Shown piece after piece: positions 8,108 to 18,083 of a stretch of DNA of 64,000 nt. The position numbers and the translations under genes were made by a program. Every line of letters starts with the position of its first letter. Within the stretch, counting starts at the first letter, position 1. This DNA comes from Pseudoalteromonas sp. MMG010 (GTDB lineage: Bacteria > Pseudomonadota > Gammaproteobacteria > Enterobacterales > Alteromonadaceae), in contig NZ_JAGJEG010000014.1 of the NCBI RefSeq assembly GCF_018100905.1, positions 1 through 64,000 on the forward strand, written 5' to 3'. The notes under the pieces were generated by a model. The model searched no databases. It was not told where the DNA came from and saw only the letters and a program-made list of their open reading frames with translations.

Positions 8108-10657
8108 GTGAATATTTTTAAATATTTTTTAAGCTTTTTAATTTTTGTTAGCAGCTTAAGCGCCATGGCATTTACGCCAACCAGCGCACAATTAGAGCAA
8201 TTTAAAAATTTGCCAAAAGCACAACAACAAGCTTTGGCTAAACAGTATGGTGTAGATATTTCGGTTATTACAGGAAACAGCCAGCAAAGTAATACCGTAC
8301 CTGAGCCGCAAGATACAATAGGCGAACGTAAACTACAAAACGAAGCACAAAACAATACAAACAAACCAGCAAAGCCTGCCCCTATAAAACCTTATGGTTA
8401 CGAGTTGTTTGCAGGCGAACCCACCAGTTTTATGCCAAGCGAAACCGCCGCGGTACCCGATACCTATATTGTTGGCCCGGGCGATCAATTAAAAATTAAT
8501 TTTTACGGTAAAGAAAGTAATAGTTTTAATGTAACTGTTGACCGTGAAGGGCGCTTAAGTATTCCCGATTTAACGCCTGTTAATGTTGCTGGCTTAACTT
8601 TTGCCGAAATTAAACAGTTAATAAAAGCCAAAGTAGAGCAAGAAGTGATTGGTGTGCAAGTATTTGTATCGCTAGGTCAGCTTCGTAGTATGCGTATCTT
8701 GGTATTAGGTGAAGCCTATAAACCAGGTAGTTATAGTGTGTCGTCGCTAACAACGGTATCGCATGCACTGTTTGTGAGCGGTGGCGTGAGTGATATTGCT
8801 TCTTTGCGTAATATTCAAGTAAAGCGCGCGGGTAAAGTGGTAACCACCTTTGATTTATATAATTTACTAATTAATGGCGATAGCAGTAACGACATTATAT
8901 TAAAGCCGGGCGATGTAGTATTTGTACCTTCGGTAGGCCCACAAGTAACAGTAGAAGGATTAGTTAAACGTCCTGCTATTTTTGAACTTAAACAAGGCGA
9001 AACAGCCAAGCAATTATTAAAAATGGCAGGGGGACTAAAACCTGGGGCCTACAGTAAAAATGCGACAGTAGAGCGTTTTAGTAATGAACAAAAAGAAGTA
9101 CTCACCGTCGACTTTTCACAAAATAATATTAACTACATTCCGCAAGACGGCGACCGTATACGCTTTAACAAAATAAGTGCGCAGTATAAAAACTCGGTAA
9201 AATTAATTGGTGCTGTAGTGCGCCCAGGTAATTACCAATGGGTTAAAGGGCAACGTATTGCAGATGTATTAAAGTCGGTACGCGGTGATTTACTGCCTCA
9301 TGCCGATTTAAACTACGGTTTATTAGTTCGCGAAATGAATGTAAATGGCGATATTAGTGTTTACCAATTTAATGTAGCGCAAGCAATTACTAAAAATGCG
9401 CAAAATAACCTAACGTTAAATAGTAATGATAAAATTATTATTTTTAGTGAGTACGAAGAAAAAGAAGCAGAGCAAACTGCCGATGCTAATTCAAAAAGTG
9501 GTAATCACCAAAATGAAAGCCTTGATAATATTACAAACGAGCAAGCAAATACAAAGCAATTAAATGCTACAAGCTATGCAACAAACAGCCGTAATAACTT
9601 ATTAGCGCCAGTAATAGAAAAACTTAAACAACAAGCCTCTACTAAACAAGCTATTCAGTTAGTCGAAATTAACGGCCATGTTACTTACCCTGGTGTGTAT
9701 CCATTAACTATTAATGGTAATACGGCCGGATTAATTGCAGCTGCAGGGGGGTTATTAGAGTCGGCTTATACTCAACAAGCCGAGATTACGCGCCTTGCAG
9801 GTAATGATTCATCGCGTGTTGAACATGTTAGCTTTAATTTAGATAATGAGCTTTCGGGTGAGCAAGCCAATAGCATTACATTACAAAGTAAAGACACCAT
9901 TAATATTTTTGCTATTCCTAACTGGCAAGAACAAGTAAAAGTAACGCTTAAAGGTGAATTAAAGTTCCCTGGTACTTATACGATACGCCGCGGCGAAACC
10001 CTTAACGATTTACTTAAGCGCGCGGGTGGTTTTTCAGCGTTTGCGGCTCAAAATGCAGCCGTATTTACCCGCCAATCAATTAAAGAGCAAGAGCAGGCCC
10101 AAATAGCACGCCTTGCGACTGAGTTGCGCCGAGATTTAGCTTCAAAAAGCTTTCAAAACTCAATTAGTAGTAGCAACTTAAGCTACGACGAAATGGACAG
10201 ATTAGTAAACGACCTGGCTAAAGTAAAAGCATTAGGGCGTTTGGTTATCGATTTACCGCTAATAGCCAACAATGAACAAACCTTAGTACTACAAGATGGC
10301 GATGCGCTTTATGTACCCAGTAAGCGTGATTCAATCAGTGTTATCGGTGAGGTTAATTACTCTACATCACACTTATATAAAACGGGTGTAACGCTTGACG
10401 ATTATTTAGCGTTAAGTGGTGGGGTTAAAGATCGTGCCGATGAAGATAAAATATACATTATTAAAGCCAATGGCTCGGTGGTTATTCCTAAACAAAGTAA
10501 CTGGTTTGCAGTTAATAACAGTAATAACTTAGAAGCGGGCGATACTATTGTTGTGCCACTAGATTCAAGCCATATGGATGATTTAACGCTATGGAGCACG
10601 GCAACACAAATACTGTATCAACTTGGTGTAGCCGTTGTTGCAATAACCAGTATATAA
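8108..10657 (+). CDS. Large Wza-type polysaccharide export protein with SLBB repeats
   Basis: 849 aa from a GTG start. Signal peptide (FLSFLIFVSSLSAMA), a Gln/Asn/Pro-rich stretch, then a polysaccharide-export domain near residues 115-190 (DTYIVGPGDQLKINFYGKES). Several SLBB repeats follow (for example ILVLGEAYKPGSYSV, VTVEGLVKRPAIFEL, VKLIGAVVRPGNYQW, VTLKGELKFPGTYTI, ISVIGEVNYSTSHLY). The C-terminus is hydrophobic. It is more than twice the length of E. coli Wza and resembles the long WbfF/OtnA type of vibrios (family recollection). No lipobox is evident. It should form the periplasmic/outer-membrane exit channel for the polymer made by the following genes, with the Wzz-like protein as partner. 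Confidence 0.88.
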   Translation: MNIFKYFLSFLIFVSSLSAMAFTPTSAQLEQFKNLPKAQQQALAKQYGVDISVITGNSQQSNTVPEPQDTIGERKLQNEAQNNTNKPAKPAPIKPYGYELFAGEPTSFMPSETAAVPDTYIVGPGDQLKINFYGKESNSFNVTVDREGRLSIPDLTPVNVAGLTFAEIKQLIKAKVEQEVIGVQVFVSLGQLRSMRILVLGEAYKPGSYSVSSLTTVSHALFVSGGVSDIASLRNIQVKRAGKVVTTFDLYNLLINGDSSNDIILKPGDVVFVPSVGPQVTVEGLVKRPAIFELKQGETAKQLLKMAGGLKPGAYSKNATVERFSNEQKEVLTVDFSQNNINYIPQDGDRIRFNKISAQYKNSVKLIGAVVRPGNYQWVKGQRIADVLKSVRGDLLPHADLNYGLLVREMNVNGDISVYQFNVAQAITKNAQNNLTLNSNDKIIIFSEYEEKEAEQTADANSKSGNHQNESLDNITNEQANTKQLNATSYATNSRNNLLAPVIEKLKQQASTKQAIQLVEINGHVTYPGVYPLTINGNTAGLIAAAGGLLESAYTQQAEITRLAGNDSSRVEHVSFNLDNELSGEQANSITLQSKDTINIFAIPNWQEQVKVTLKGELKFPGTYTIRRGETLNDLLKRAGGFSAFAAQNAAVFTRQSIKEQEQAQIARLATELRRDLASKSFQNSISSSNLSYDEMDRLVNDLAKVKALGRLVIDLPLIANNEQTLVLQDGDALYVPSKRDSISVIGEVNYSTSHLYKTGVTLDDYLALSGGVKDRADEDKIYIIKANGSVVIPKQSNWFAVNNSNNLEAGDTIVVPLDSSHMDDLTLWSTATQILYQLGVAVVAITSI

Positions 10658-10669
10658 AAAGCGGTATAT

Positions 10670-10696
10670 AAGGCACTAGCATAAGCCTAGTGCCTT
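10670..10696 (+). terminator. Stem-loop between the export gene and wzz
   Basis: Perfect 10-bp stem AAGGCACTAG / CTAGTGCCTT with a 7-base loop, but only a short A/T tail. It may be a weak terminator or a processing site, giving less wzz than export protein. Confidence 0.5.
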
Positions 10697-10803
10697 AAAG
10701 TGATTAAATGAGTTGCTGACAAAACACGAACATCAATTTATCACCCTTTTTATATTGCAGCTAAATATGTAAATCGAGTACTTAGAATTTATAATGGAAA
10801 ATA

Positions 10804-11784
10804 TTGAATAATATGCAGAGTACAAATATGCAAAACCCAAGTACACCAGTACCAAATAACCAGTTTGTTGCCGATGATGAAATAGATCTTAAAGAACTGT
10901 TTAGTGTTATTTGGCAAGGTAAATGGATTATTATTGCTATTACAATGGTATTTGCCATCGTTTCGGTTTTTTATTCACTACAGCTTCCTAATATATATAA
11001 ATCGGAAGCGTTACTCGCACCCGCCGAAGAGCAGCAAGGTGGCGGGCTTAGTGCGCTAGCGGGGCAATTTGGTGGTTTAGCCGGTTTAGCTGGCGTTAAT
11101 TTAGGTGGCGGTGGTAGTAATAAAAGCCAAATGGCGATCGAAATACTTAAATCGCGCCAATTTACCAGTAACTTTATTCAAAAGCATAATTTACTACCTA
11201 ATTTAATGGCGGTTGAGTCGTGGGATTTAAATACAAATACCTTAACATATAATCCTGAGGTATATAATGCTGAAAAGAATACCTGGTTACGTGAAGTAAA
11301 AGCGCCTAAACAACCAAAGCCCTCACTGCAAGAAGCTTACAAAGAGTTTATTAAAATACTCAATGTTAACGAATCGAAAGACTCGGGAATGATTAGCCTC
11401 TCGGTAGAACATCAGTCGCCATTTATTGCACAGCAATGGGTTAACTGGTTAATACAAGATATAAACGCAGAGATGAAAACCCGTGATGTAGATGAAGCTA
11501 ATAAAAGTACTGAGTTTTTAACGCTACAGTTAGAGCAAACAAAAATAGCCGATATACGCAGCGTGCTTTATAAATTAATAGAAGAGCAAACAAAAACTAT
11601 TATGTTTGCCAATGTGCGTGACGAATACGTATTTAAAACCATTGATCCAGCATTGGTCCCTGAGGAAAAATCAAGTCCTAAGCGAGCATTAATTTGTATT
11701 CTCGGAGTGCTATTAGGTGGAATGTTAAGTGCCATGTTAGTACTTATTCGTCATTTTACTAATAAAAATCAGTTGGAGTATTAA
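10804..11784 (+). CDS. wzz: Wzz-family chain-length determinant
   Basis: 326 aa. The N-terminal cytosolic tail ends in DEIDLKELFSVIWQGKW, the Wzz domain entry. TM1 is near residues 45-63 (IIAITMVFAIVSVFYS), then the typical LPNIYKSEALLAP. A Gly-rich segment (about 80-105) precedes the helical periplasmic part. The C-terminal part carries PALVPEEKSSPKRA before TM2 (LICILGVLLGGMLSAMLVL). There is no C-terminal tyrosine kinase domain, so this is a polysaccharide co-polymerase of O-antigen type and not a Wzc. The TTG at 10804 has GGAA close upstream; an ATG three codons later is possible. It controls the modal length set by the Wzy polymerase at about 21.5 kb. Confidence 0.88.
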   Translation: MNNMQSTNMQNPSTPVPNNQFVADDEIDLKELFSVIWQGKWIIIAITMVFAIVSVFYSLQLPNIYKSEALLAPAEEQQGGGLSALAGQFGGLAGLAGVNLGGGGSNKSQMAIEILKSRQFTSNFIQKHNLLPNLMAVESWDLNTNTLTYNPEVYNAEKNTWLREVKAPKQPKPSLQEAYKEFIKILNVNESKDSGMISLSVEHQSPFIAQQWVNWLIQDINAEMKTRDVDEANKSTEFLTLQLEQTKIADIRSVLYKLIEEQTKTIMFANVRDEYVFKTIDPALVPEEKSSPKRALICILGVLLGGMLSAMLVLIRHFTNKNQLEY

Positions 11785-12078
11785 CTGTTATTACTTTTTA
11801 TTTAAGCTTCATATTTTAATGGCTAGTGGGCTAGTGGGCTAGTGGAGTTATGGTGTTTGCTTAATTAAAAAATAACTTTATAGCATTAACAAATTTCTAC
11901 GACTAATAGGATAAGTTGACAGGTTCTTTTGGTTAAAGTCATTTGTAGTGAGGCATCAATATATACGACAGTATATTCAGTAGGTATTTAAATATAACAT
12001 GATACCTTTATATATTTGTAACAAAGGGCTTTGTGAAATAAGTCTCATGGAAATCATTTAAATTATACAGGGTTTATT
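11785..12078. other. Intergenic with a short tandem repeat
   Basis: About 290 bases without a gene. GGCTAGTGG is repeated head to tail around 11821-11844. The rest is AT-rich and probably holds the rmlB promoter; no clear consensus pair or ops site was found. Confidence 0.45.
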
Positions 12079-13167
12079 TTGAAAATATTAGTTACAGGCG
12101 GAGCTGGTTTTATTGGTTCAGCTGTTGTTCGCCACATTATCGATAACACAGAAGACTCGGTAGTTAATGTAGATAAGTTAACTTACGCGGGTAATTTGGA
12201 GTCATTAAAATCGATAGATGATAACGAGCGATACCATTTTGAACAAGTCGATATTTGCGACCGAATAGCATTAGATAACCTTTTTAAAACATATAACCCC
12301 GATGCTGTAATGCATCTGGCTGCAGAGAGTCATGTTGATCGTTCAATTACAGGGCCTAGCGATTTTATCCAAACAAATATTGTGGGTACTTATAATTTAT
12401 TAGAAGCTGCACGCGAATATTGGAGTACATTAAACGATGCGGCTAAAAAGGCCTTTAGATTTCACCATATTTCTACCGATGAGGTTTATGGAGATTTACC
12501 GCACCCGGATGAACAAGAAGGTGAGCTACCATTATTTACCGAAACAACATCGTATGCACCTAGTAGTCCTTATTCAGCGAGTAAAGCATCGAGCGACCAT
12601 TTAGTGCGTGCTTGGCAGCGTACCTATGGTTTACCTACAGTTGTCACTAATTGTTCAAATAACTACGGGCCTTATCACTTTCCTGAAAAATTAATTCCTT
12701 TGGTTATTTTAAATGCATTAGAGGGTAAAGATTTACCTATTTATGGTAAAGGTGACCAAATTCGTGATTGGTTGTATGTTGAAGACCATGCTCGTGCTTT
12801 ATATACAGTAGTGACCGAAGGTGCTATTGGCGAAACTTATAACATTGGTGGGCACAATGAAAAGCAAAATATTGAAGTAGTAAAAACGATTTGCGATATT
12901 TTAGATGTATTAATACCAAAAGAAACTAAATATGCAGAGCAAATTACGTATGTAACAGATCGTCCTGGTCATGATAGACGTTATGCTATTGACTCAACAA
13001 AAATGGGTGCTGAGCTTGGCTGGGCGCCAGAAGAAACTTTTGAAACGGGTTTGCATAAAACGGTTCAATGGTATTTAAATAATCAAACTTGGTGTCAAAA
13101 TGTACAGGATGGATCATGTCAACGTGAACGTCTTGGGGAGATAAACCTAGATGAGCAAGGAGAATAA
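12079..13167 (+). CDS. rmlB: dTDP-glucose 4,6-dehydratase
   Basis: 362 aa extended short-chain dehydrogenase. NAD-binding [14 protein letters not shown] is at the N-terminus, [12 protein letters not shown] near residue 80, the catalytic [11 protein letters not shown] near 135 and [10 protein letters not shown] (catalytic Tyr-Lys) near 170. These are RmlB hallmarks. It converts dTDP-glucose to dTDP-4-keto-6-deoxyglucose. The TTG start has AGGG upstream and gives the expected N-terminus KILVTGGAG. It is followed after three bases by rmlA. rmlC and rmlD are absent from the locus, so the keto-sugar must go elsewhere, most simply to the next-but-one gene, the aminotransferase. Confidence 0.96.
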   Translation: MKILVTGGAGFIGSAVVRHIIDNTEDSVVNVDKLTYAGNLESLKSIDDNERYHFEQVDICDRIALDNLFKTYNPDAVMHLAAESHVDRSITGPSDFIQTNIVGTYNLLEAAREYWSTLNDAAKKAFRFHHISTDEVYGDLPHPDEQEGELPLFTETTSYAPSSPYSASKASSDHLVRAWQRTYGLPTVVTNCSNNYGPYHFPEKLIPLVILNALEGKDLPIYGKGDQIRDWLYVEDHARALYTVVTEGAIGETYNIGGHNEKQNIEVVKTICDILDVLIPKETKYAEQITYVTDRPGHDRRYAIDSTKMGAELGWAPEETFETGLHKTVQWYLNNQTWCQNVQDGSCQRERLGEINLDEQGE

Positions 13168-13170
13168 ACG

Positions 13171-14046
13171 ATGAAAGGGATTGTTCTTGCTGGAGGCTCA
13201 GGCACTCGCCTTTACCCAATTACAATGGGTGTTTCGAAACAATTATTACCAATTTATGATAAACCCATGATCTATTACCCAATATCAGTATTAATGTTAG
13301 CGGGTATTCGAGAAATATTGATCATTACTACTCCTGAAGACAGTGATGCATTTAAGCGTTTGTTAGGTGATGGTAGCCGATTTGGTATTGAACTGAGCTA
13401 TACCGTTCAATCAAGGCCTGATGGGTTGGCACAAGCCTTTATTTTAGGTGAAGAGTTCATTGGTTGTGATGATGTATGCTTAGTATTAGGTGATAATATT
13501 TTTTATGGGCAAGGTTTTTCCCCTAAACTGAAACATGCTGTCGAAAATGCCAAAAATGGAAGTGGTGCTACTGTGTTCGGTTATCAAGTAAAAGATCCTG
13601 AACGTTTTGGGGTTGTAGAATTTGATAAAAACCATAAAGCTATATCTATAGAAGAGAAGCCAGTGCAACCTAAATCGCATTATGCTGTTACGGGGCTATA
13701 TTTCTACGATAATTCCGTTGTTGGATTAGCTAAGCAGGTTAAACCTTCATGTCGTGGTGAGCTAGAAATTACTTGCTTAAATGAAATGTATTTGGAGCAA
13801 GGCAAACTTAATGTTGAGATGCTTGGCCGTGGTTTTGCTTGGCTTGACACAGGTACCCATGAAAGTTTACTCGAAGCTGCCCAGTTTGTTGAAACAATTG
13901 AAAAAAGGCAAGGTTATAAAATCGCTTGTTTAGAAGAAATTGGCTTTAATAATGGTTGGTTAACAAAACAGCAAGTAGAAACTTTAGCCCAACCATTTAT
14001 TAAAAATAGTTATGGCCAATATTTAATCGAATTGATAAAAGAATAA
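13171..14046 (+). CDS. rmlA: Glucose-1-phosphate thymidylyltransferase
   Basis: 291 aa, the standard RmlA length. The nucleotidyltransferase signature [20 protein letters not shown] starts at residue 8, followed by KPMIYYP, GDNIFYG near 109 and [20 protein letters not shown] near 160. It makes dTDP-glucose from dTTP and glucose-1-phosphate, feeding RmlB just upstream. Tight spacing to both neighbours indicates one transcript. Confidence 0.96.
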   Translation: MKGIVLAGGSGTRLYPITMGVSKQLLPIYDKPMIYYPISVLMLAGIREILIITTPEDSDAFKRLLGDGSRFGIELSYTVQSRPDGLAQAFILGEEFIGCDDVCLVLGDNIFYGQGFSPKLKHAVENAKNGSGATVFGYQVKDPERFGVVEFDKNHKAISIEEKPVQPKSHYAVTGLYFYDNSVVGLAKQVKPSCRGELEITCLNEMYLEQGKLNVEMLGRGFAWLDTGTHESLLEAAQFVETIEKRQGYKIACLEEIGFNNGWLTKQQVETLAQPFIKNSYGQYLIELIKE

Positions 14047-14049
14047 TTA

Positions 14050-15129
14050 ATGATTGCTCTAAATAAACCACTTACACCTGACTTAGCAACTCTGACTAAC
14101 TACTTAACACAAGTTAATGATAGCGGTTGGTATACTAATTTTGGTCCATTACATCAATTGCTTACTGAGCGTTTAGAAAAGTACTTAGGAGTTGAGAATC
14201 TATTACTTGTTTCAAATGGTACATTAGCGATCCAGGTGGCATGTAAAGCATTAAATATTAACTCTGCTATTACCACTCCTTTTAGCTTTGTAGCAACAAC
14301 GAGTTCATTATTATGGCAGGGAATTGAAACTGCATTTAGTGATATAGATGAAAAAAGTTATAATTTATGTCCTCAAGCTTTAGATAAAGCACTAACGCAA
14401 GATAATCATTATGATGGCATTGTTGCAACTCATGTCTATGGGAACCCTTGTGATGTAAATGCACTTGGGGAAATCGCAAATAAGCATAATAAAAAAATAG
14501 TATATGATGCCGCGCATGCATTTGGTGTAAATATTGCGGGTGAGTCTGTACTTAAGTTTGGCGATGCTGGCACATTAAGCTTTCATGCAACTAAGGTGTT
14601 TCATACAGTAGAAGGTGGTGCGATCGTTTTTAAACATAAAGCTGATTATGAAAGAGCCAAGCAATTAATTAATTTTGGTATTCAAGCGAATGTAAAGTTA
14701 GGCGAGCCTGGTATTAATGCCAAACTGAATGAATATCAATGCGCAGTCGGCTTAACTTTACTTGATGAAATTGAACAAGTAATAGAGCACAGGGCATCAT
14801 TATTTAATTTATACCGTGACGAATTAAATTGTATAGTTGAACTACCACAGTGGCATAATTTAGCTAATTTCAATGGTGCTTATATGCCTATCTATATTGC
14901 TGATAAAAAGTTACAGCAAAAAGTAATTGATGCCTTAGCGAGTAAAAATATTCAGAGTCGTCGTTATTTCACACCCTCCCTTGATATTGCTTATAGCGAG
15001 CAATACAGTTTTGGTTGTGAAGTTAGCCATGAAATTGCGGGTGGGGTTGTTTGTTTACCTTTACATGCGTATATGCAAAAGAAAGATATTTTGCAGGTGA
15101 CCAATGAAATAAAGGCATTAGTAGTTTAA
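14050..15129 (+). CDS. VioA-like dTDP-4-keto-6-deoxyhexose aminotransferase
   Basis: 359 aa DegT/DnrJ/EryC1/StrS-family PLP enzyme. Visible: SNGTLAIQVACKAL (phosphate grip), TTPFSFVATTSS, YDAAHAFGVN (PLP-binding Asp) and the Schiff-base lysine in SFHATKVFHTVEGGA. The style is closer to VioA, which makes dTDP-4-amino-4,6-dideoxyglucose (Qui4N), than to WecE, which makes Fuc4N; this is judged by recalled motifs only. The gene lies three bases after rmlA, so it is the likely consumer of the RmlB product. The GNAT gene at 16.7 kb could N-acylate the amino sugar, and the WecF-like transferase at 19.1 kb could use it. Confidence 0.85.
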   Translation: MIALNKPLTPDLATLTNYLTQVNDSGWYTNFGPLHQLLTERLEKYLGVENLLLVSNGTLAIQVACKALNINSAITTPFSFVATTSSLLWQGIETAFSDIDEKSYNLCPQALDKALTQDNHYDGIVATHVYGNPCDVNALGEIANKHNKKIVYDAAHAFGVNIAGESVLKFGDAGTLSFHATKVFHTVEGGAIVFKHKADYERAKQLINFGIQANVKLGEPGINAKLNEYQCAVGLTLLDEIEQVIEHRASLFNLYRDELNCIVELPQWHNLANFNGAYMPIYIADKKLQQKVIDALASKNIQSRRYFTPSLDIAYSEQYSFGCEVSHEIAGGVVCLPLHAYMQKKDILQVTNEIKALVV

Positions 15130-15242
15130 TGGATTATTTAATTGACCATAATTGTTTTTAAATTGATGCTACCTAGGGGTTACAGCTAAATGCTTGCTTT
15201 TTACTCAATAGTTTTAACAAATATAAAAAAGCATAAAAATAA

Positions 15243-16679
15243 ATGAAATCTACCACTAATGGGTTGAAATGGAGTGCAATTGAGCGATTAGTAGTTCAAG
15301 TCATCCAGTTAATTGTCATGCTTTACCTTGCTCGGTTATTAGGGCCTAATGCTTTTGGCTTGGTTGGTATGCTAGCCGTGTTTATTGCTATTAGCCAAAC
15401 CTTTGTTGATAGTGGGTTTTCTTCTGCTTTAATCAGGCATACAGAGCGAACAGAAAAAGACTTTTCAACTGCATTTTATTTTAATATAGGTGTCGGAGTT
15501 TTTTGTTATAGCGTTTTATTTATAGCGGCCCCTTATATAGCGGTATTCTTTGAACAGTACGAGTTAATTAACTTATTACGAATATTAGGTTTAACGGTCA
15601 TTGTTAATAGCTTTGCTATTGTACAACGAGCAAAGCTTACTATAGGTATGGATTTTAAAACTCAAGCTAAGGCTTCACTTATTAGCGTGTTTGTTAGTTG
15701 TGGTACAGCAATATACCTAGCAAATATGGGATATGGTGTTTGGGCATTGGTCGGACAAACATTAACCAATGCATTGTGTAACGTAGTCTTACTTAATATT
15801 TACATTAAATGGTTACCTACTTCGGGGTTTAGCAAAACTTCATTCGATTATTTATTCGGTTTTGGATCGAAGTTATTAGCCGCAGGGCTTCTTGATACTA
15901 TCTTTAAAAATATTTACCAGATAGTAATAGGTAAACAATTTAATGCAAACGAGGTAGGTTTATTTACTCAGGCTAATCAATTAGCCAGTGTGCCAGCGAT
16001 TACACTAACGTCAATAATACAGCGTGTTACTTACCCTATGTTGAGTAACATGCAAAATGATGTTGGTAAGTTTGAAGAGGCCTACTTGTTAACACTATGC
16101 ATAGCTGCAGTAATTGTTTTCCCATTAATTATAGGGTTAGGTATTACAGCTATACCTCTAGTAGCTATTTTATTAGGTGAGCAATGGTTACCGGCTGCAG
16201 AATTATTAACTATTTTATGTTTTGCTTTTATGCTATATCCAATTCATGCCATTAATTTGAATTTATTGAATGTAAAAGGTCGCTCGGATATATTTTTAAA
16301 GCTCGAGCTGATAAAAAAAAGTGTAATTGTTTGTATGCTTTTAATTACAATTCCTATGGGAATTAAAGCAATGTGTATTGGTATGGTTGTACAATCGTAT
16401 ATTGCTTTTTTTATTAATTCCTTTTACACAGGTAAATTTTGTAAATTAAAAACAGCAAAACAATTAAAGGTACTCGCACCTATTTGGTTTGGGGTATTAT
16501 TATGTGCGTTAATAACTTATTGTATTTCCTTTGTTGTTAGTTATCACATAAAAAGTGTTTATATACAGCTAGGTATTAATTTAAGTGTTATGCCTTTTTT
16601 GTATGTGACTTTTATACGGTTTTCTCAGGTGGACTTATATAGGAAAATAGTGGCAACGATTTTTAAGGCTAAAAATTGA
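15243..16679 (+). CDS. wzx: Wzx-type polysaccharide flippase
   Basis: 478 aa integral membrane protein of the MOP superfamily, WzxC-like branch. About twelve hydrophobic segments; the N-terminus has NGLKWSAIERLVVQVIQ and ARLLGPNAFGLVGM, and WALVGQTL sits near residue 175. It should flip undecaprenyl-linked repeat units to the periplasm. The reading frame contains an A8 run (16313-16320). The start has no clear ribosome site. The upstream gap of about 110 bases is AT-rich. Confidence 0.9.
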   Translation: MKSTTNGLKWSAIERLVVQVIQLIVMLYLARLLGPNAFGLVGMLAVFIAISQTFVDSGFSSALIRHTERTEKDFSTAFYFNIGVGVFCYSVLFIAAPYIAVFFEQYELINLLRILGLTVIVNSFAIVQRAKLTIGMDFKTQAKASLISVFVSCGTAIYLANMGYGVWALVGQTLTNALCNVVLLNIYIKWLPTSGFSKTSFDYLFGFGSKLLAAGLLDTIFKNIYQIVIGKQFNANEVGLFTQANQLASVPAITLTSIIQRVTYPMLSNMQNDVGKFEEAYLLTLCIAAVIVFPLIIGLGITAIPLVAILLGEQWLPAAELLTILCFAFMLYPIHAINLNLLNVKGRSDIFLKLELIKKSVIVCMLLITIPMGIKAMCIGMVVQSYIAFFINSFYTGKFCKLKTAKQLKVLAPIWFGVLLCALITYCISFVVSYHIKSVYIQLGINLSVMPFLYVTFIRFSQVDLYRKIVATIFKAKN

Positions 16680-16719
16680 TTTCAGATCATTTAACTAAAA
16701 ATATATTTTAGAGGGACTT

Positions 16720-17172
16720 ATGGTTAAATTATTAACAAAAAGTGATCTTAATTGCTTTTTTAAGCTTTTAAATGAAATAGATGATGAATTTTCCCCATCT
16801 CTTTCTTCACGAGTTACGTTAGATGAATACACTTTAAAGTTACTAACACACGCAACCGTTTTTGGTATATTTCAACAAGAATATTTGGTTGGAGCTATTG
16901 CTGTTTATATGAACGACTTGGAAAGTGGAGTAGGGTATTGTCCGTTTATTGGTGTTTCATTCAAAAATAGAAAACAAGGTCTAAGTCAAAAATTATTAGA
17001 TACAGCTATTAGTAACTTGAAAGATGATTGTTTTAAAATACTAAGGCTTACAGTAAAGAAAGATAGTGGAGCATTCTTTTTATATAAAAAGAATGGGTTT
17101 CATATTGTAAATAAATTTACATACTCAGATACAAATGTTGAAGGTTATGAAATGGAATTAAAATTATCGTGA
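16720..17172 (+). CDS. GNAT-family N-acetyltransferase
   Basis: 150 aa. The acetyl-CoA-binding motif A is present as FKNRKQGLSQKLLDTAI, followed by RLTVKKDSGAFFLYKKNGF (motif B). GAGGG lies just upstream of the ATG. The gene overlaps the next one by four bases (stop TGA inside GTGA). The probable target is the 4-amino group of the dTDP-amino sugar or an amino acid made by its two overlapping neighbours; the sequence does not decide. Confidence 0.8.
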   Translation: MVKLLTKSDLNCFFKLLNEIDDEFSPSLSSRVTLDEYTLKLLTHATVFGIFQQEYLVGAIAVYMNDLESGVGYCPFIGVSFKNRKQGLSQKLLDTAISNLKDDCFKILRLTVKKDSGAFFLYKKNGFHIVNKFTYSDTNVEGYEMELKLS

Positions 17173-18083
17173 ATATATTTAAAACTCCAATTATAAAGTT
17201 GCAATATTTAGGTGTAAATTTATTTATTAAACGTGATGATTTATACCCTATATCAGGTGGTGGAAATAAAGGGCGTAAAGCTGAGTATATTCTCTCTAAG
17301 TGTATAGCTGAGGGTAAAAATGCGGTGGTAACCTGCGGAGGAGAGCAATCTAATCACGTCAGAGCTACAGCTATTCGATGTAAAGAACTTGGTTTAGCGT
17401 GTACCATTGTCATCCATGCACCAGATACTAATAACAATGAAGGTAATTTAAAGTTATTAAGGGTATTAGGGGTGAAAATTGTCTTCTGTGATATGGCCGA
17501 TGTAGCCAATGTTATGGATGAAGAAATGGCCAAATTTATCACGCAAGGTTATAAACCTTTTTATATCTGGGGGGGGGGACATTGTATTGAAGGTACTCAA
17601 GCATACTACGATGCAGCTATAGAAGTACAGGAACAATCTGATGTAATGTTTAATTATGTCTTTCATGCTAGTGGTACAGGAGCTACACAAGCTGGGTTAC
17701 ACCTTGGTTTTAAAACAGCTAGCGCTTTAACGCAAGTTATAGGCGTTAGTGTTGCTAGGCAGAACCCGCGTGGAACAGAAGCTATTACAAATTCAATAAC
17801 GGAATTTATAATAAAAAATAATTTAGCAAGTAACTTATCTGAAAATGTAGCATTTGACGATAGCTTCATGTGTGGTGGCTATGAAAAAACATCATCAGAA
17901 CAGCTTGAAATGATAAAAAGGGTTGCTAGTAAAACGGGTATAATACTCGACCCCACATACACTGGTAAAGCCTGGTATGGTATGGAACAATATGTAAAAA
18001 ACGGTAAGGTAAAGCCAGGTAGTAATGTACTCTTTTGGCATACCGGTGGTTTATTAAACTTAATGGCATCAAAATTTATATGA
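17169..18083 (+). CDS. Fold-II PLP enzyme, D-cysteine desulfhydrase/ACC deaminase family
   Basis: 304 aa. The PLP lysine sits in SGGGNKGRKAEY (about residue 34), preceded by the substrate-loop motif IKRDDLYP. GGEQSNHVRATA follows near 58 and binds the cofactor phosphate or carboxylate. ASGTGATQAGL is near 165, and the C-terminal FWHTGGLLNLM matches the family's HTGG end. Members act on D-cysteine, ACC or related amino acids. Inside a polysaccharide locus, wedged with 4-base overlaps between a GNAT gene and an ATP-grasp ligase, it probably makes or modifies an amino-acid substituent (inference). The start is GTG. A run of ten G (17569-17578) lies in the WGGGH codons: slippage there would shift the frame. 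Confidence 0.8.
   Translation: MNIFKTPIIKLQYLGVNLFIKRDDLYPISGGGNKGRKAEYILSKCIAEGKNAVVTCGGEQSNHVRATAIRCKELGLACTIVIHAPDTNNNEGNLKLLRVLGVKIVFCDMADVANVMDEEMAKFITQGYKPFYIWGGGHCIEGTQAYYDAAIEVQEQSDVMFNYVFHASGTGATQAGLHLGFKTASALTQVIGVSVARQNPRGTEAITNSITEFIIKNNLASNLSENVAFDDSFMCGGYEKTSSEQLEMIKRVASKTGIILDPTYTGKAWYGMEQYVKNGKVKPGSNVLFWHTGGLLNLMASKFI
17569..17578 (+). repeat. Poly-G10 tract inside a coding sequence
   Basis: Ten consecutive G encode part of Trp-Gly-Gly-Gly near residues 134-137 of the PLP enzyme, in otherwise AT-rich DNA. The present length keeps the frame open. Tracts of this kind are classic slipped-strand phase-variation sites. Confidence 0.85.

Noticed and set aside
12079..14046. A dTDP-rhamnose pathway
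   Set aside because: Only rmlB and rmlA are present; rmlC and rmlD are missing and an aminotransferase follows directly.
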